Source of the DNA: Parcubacteria group bacterium GW2011_GWB1_37_13
GTDB taxonomy: Bacteria > Patescibacteriota > Minisyncoccia > Phycocordibacterales > UBA9973
Direction of reading: 5' to 3'
Length of the DNA stretch: 6,249 bases
Assembly: GCA_000990145.1 (NCBI GenBank)
Contig: LBSW01000037.1
Span: 1-6,249 of the forward strand
Of this stretch, positions 4,150-6,249 are shown one piece after another. Below the pieces are notes generated by a model, which saw nothing but the letters and a program-made list of their open reading frames with translations, was not told the DNA's origin and made no database searches. The position numbers were made by a program, and so were the translations under genes. Numbering within the stretch: the first letter of the stretch is position 1; the number at the start of each line of letters is the position of its first letter.

Positions 4150-5919
4150 TTAGCGGCTATTTTTAATTTCTTCCTTTCTTTTAGTTATCTCACTGATTCT
4201 TTTCAAAATTTCTACTTCTTCTTTCTTGTTTTTTGGATTTTTAAGTTCTATTATTTTTTTTAACATTTCTTCATTTAAATATTCTTCCTCAATAGAAAGC
4301 AACATCTCATTTACATCTTTTTTCAGATTTTCACTATTTAAATAAAATTCTTCCGCCTCGTAAATTAAATCTTCTTTCATTTCTTTGTAGACTTCTTTTG
4401 CTTTATCTAATTTTTTTAAAATGAATTCTGTGTCTATGGTCTTATTTTGCATATTTTCTTGCCAAAAAGCTATCCCTAGAAGTCTGCGCTCGATTGGGTC
4501 TTTTCTTAATTTTTTTTCAACATTAACTCTAGCAATTTCTGTTTCTTCTTTGTCATATTTTAATTCAGACTCAACTTTCTTCAAATCTTCTATTAGAGCA
4601 TTTTCAGATATACCAGATTTATCGCTAATAAGCTTGATAAAATGGGACTTTTCTATGGCACTCTCCAAGTTATTCAAGAAAGGTAAAAGGCGTTCTCTGA
4701 TTTCTTTGCCAACCTGCCTCGCCGAGTCAAGACGTACTTTTCTTTCATCACCGAACGCATCCTTCAAAATTAACCCTAATATAAATGGAATAAAATGCGT
4801 TGAATTTCGTATAACTTGCCGCCAGGCATCTTTGCCTTCTTTTGAGATAATATCAGCGGGATCTACGCCCTCTCTCATGTCCGCCACTTTTACATCCATA
4901 CCCAAAGATAACGCAATTTTCGCAAAACGATTTGATGCATTAATTCCAGCCTTATCGGCATCATAAGCAAGAACAATATTTTTTGATAATCTGCAAATGA
5001 GACCTAAATTATTTATAATATTTTCTTTAGATATTGTCACGTCAGTCATAGCAGTACCAGAAGATGCCACAGTATTCTTAAAACCCGCTTGATGCGATAA
5101 AACAAGATCTATTTGGCCTTCCACTAGAATGGAAAAATTGTTTTTGCGAATTGAATCTTTTGCCTTATCTATGCCAAAAAGTACAGAAGATTTATTAAAT
5201 ATGGGAGTTTCCGGACTATTTAAATACTTGGCCGATTTTCCATCGTCAACTAGAATTCTACCCGAAAAAGCGATAATGCGTCCGCTTGAATCGGAAATAG
5301 GAAACATTATTCTGCCGCGAAACCTGTCATACATCGCCTTATTCGGCCTCCCTGCTTCTGCCTCCGGCCTTTTGGCCAGACCTGCTTTTTCTATTTCACT
5401 GTCAGCAAAACCTCTGGATTTCAAATAATCGTAAAGAGTGCGCCAGTCCAAAACAGCATAACCAATCCTAAAATCTTTTATAGTTTTTTCTTCCAGTCCG
5501 CGAGACTTCAAATATTCTTGCGCCTGCTTATTATTTTTTAAATTGTTTTCAAAAAATTTCGCAGCTTCTTCCATTATTCCGTAAAGTTTTTCTTTTTCAC
5601 TTTTTATCTCTTTGGCTTCTCTGTTTTCCTTACTATAAACTTCGAGTTGAACTCCAGCCCTATCTGCTAAAAGTTTTAGCGCACCCTTAAAATCAAGCCC
5701 TTCAAATTCTTCCACGAAAGTAAAAATGTCTCCTCGCGCCCCGCAACCAAAACAATAATAACTCTCCCTGCTAGGCGAAACAAAAAACGACGGCGTTTTT
5801 TCATTATGGAATGGGCACTTGCCTTTCCAGCTTGCCCCCGCCTTGTCCAGCTTCATATAGGAACTAACAAGCGAAAGTATATCTATTTTTGATTTTATTT
5901 GATCAACAGATGAGGACAT
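4150..5919 (-). CDS. dnaG: DNA primase DnaG
   Basis: This 589-residue protein makes the RNA primers for replication. The N-terminal CHC2 zinc domain has ligands C35, H38, C56 and C59 ([11 protein letters not shown] and [11 protein letters not shown]). The polymerase core follows, with the basic template-binding stretch [10 protein letters not shown] near 199-208 and a Toprim domain. In the Toprim domain, the catalytic glutamate is E267 (LVEGQIDLV), the metal-binding acidic residues are D320 and D322 (YDADKAG), and D353 lies in GVDPADII. In the first Toprim motif the usual EGYMD is EGQID. The C-terminal part (about 470-589) is helical and rich in Lys and Glu, standing where the DnaB-binding domain should be, but diverged. 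The start at ATG 5917-5919 fits the family N-terminus; no ribosome binding site is visible in the 47-bp gap after rpoC. Its place directly before rpoD matches the classical macromolecular synthesis operon. Confidence 0.97.
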   Translation of the reverse strand: MSSSVDQIKSKIDILSLVSSYMKLDKAGASWKGKCPFHNEKTPSFFVSPSRESYYCFGCGARGDIFTFVEEFEGLDFKGALKLLADRAGVQLEVYSKENREAKEIKSEKEKLYGIMEEAAKFFENNLKNNKQAQEYLKSRGLEEKTIKDFRIGYAVLDWRTLYDYLKSRGFADSEIEKAGLAKRPEAEAGRPNKAMYDRFRGRIMFPISDSSGRIIAFSGRILVDDGKSAKYLNSPETPIFNKSSVLFGIDKAKDSIRKNNFSILVEGQIDLVLSHQAGFKNTVASSGTAMTDVTISKENIINNLGLICRLSKNIVLAYDADKAGINASNRFAKIALSLGMDVKVADMREGVDPADIISKEGKDAWRQVIRNSTHFIPFILGLILKDAFGDERKVRLDSARQVGKEIRERLLPFLNNLESAIEKSHFIKLISDKSGISENALIEDLKKVESELKYDKEETEIARVNVEKKLRKDPIERRLLGIAFWQENMQNKTIDTEFILKKLDKAKEVYKEMKEDLIYEAEEFYLNSENLKKDVNEMLLSIEEEYLNEEMLKKIIELKNPKNKKEEVEILKRISEITKRKEEIKNSR

Positions 5920-5966
5920 AGTTTCTTATTGACCTATTGTTCTATTAAATTGTTAATAAATCAAAA

Positions 5967-6249
<283 letters not shown>

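Noticed and set aside
4421..4966. Long open frame of 181 codons on the plus strand inside dnaG
   Set aside because: It is antisense to a well-supported primase, matches no family I recognise, and has no promoter or start signal. The same applies to the antisense frames at 5129-5428, 3282-3554 and 3943-4263.

Overview
The window looks like a piece of a small, AT-rich bacterial genome, most likely a Candidate Phyla Radiation (Patescibacteria, Parcubacteria-like) organism. This placement is an inference. It rests on a DUF378-type membrane protein beginning with a CCTP motif, a membrane-anchored DsbA-like protein, a RAYT-type Y1 transposase, a compact rpoC-dnaG-rpoD block, and start codons with no visible Shine-Dalgarno sequence. 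Every stop I can place is TAA or TAG, and no gene needs TGA to be read through, so nothing here suggests recoding.

Left part (1-1256): a short DUF378-like, cysteine-tailed membrane protein on the minus strand, divergent from a DsbA-family thiol oxidoreductase on the plus strand. The 102-bp gap between them holds a perfect 17-bp palindrome and a near-perfect extended -10 promoter that would produce a leaderless dsbA-like mRNA.

Middle part (about 1257-2945): an accessory island. On the minus strand a strong promoter drives a previously unmarked 39-codon secreted or membrane peptide. It is followed by a signal-peptide protein made of two related 'GWN' modules, split by what looks like a one-base frameshift. 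Next comes a RAYT/Y1 transposase, also broken by a frameshift, flanked by REP-like palindromes built from the word TGAGCAA. The whole island lies between two copies of a junction sequence. One copy is the true 3' end of the dsbA-like gene plus a ghost of the rpoD end. The other is the true 3' end of rpoD plus a ghost of the dsbA end. This suggests the two genes once met tail to tail and the island was inserted with duplication of the junction.

Right part (2946-6249): a conserved minus-strand information-processing block, rpoC (3' end only), dnaG and rpoD, with 47-bp and 7-bp gaps. It would make the RNA polymerase beta' subunit, the DNA primase and the primary sigma factor from one transcription unit. 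The sigma factor carries an unusual, very lysine-rich N-terminal tail.
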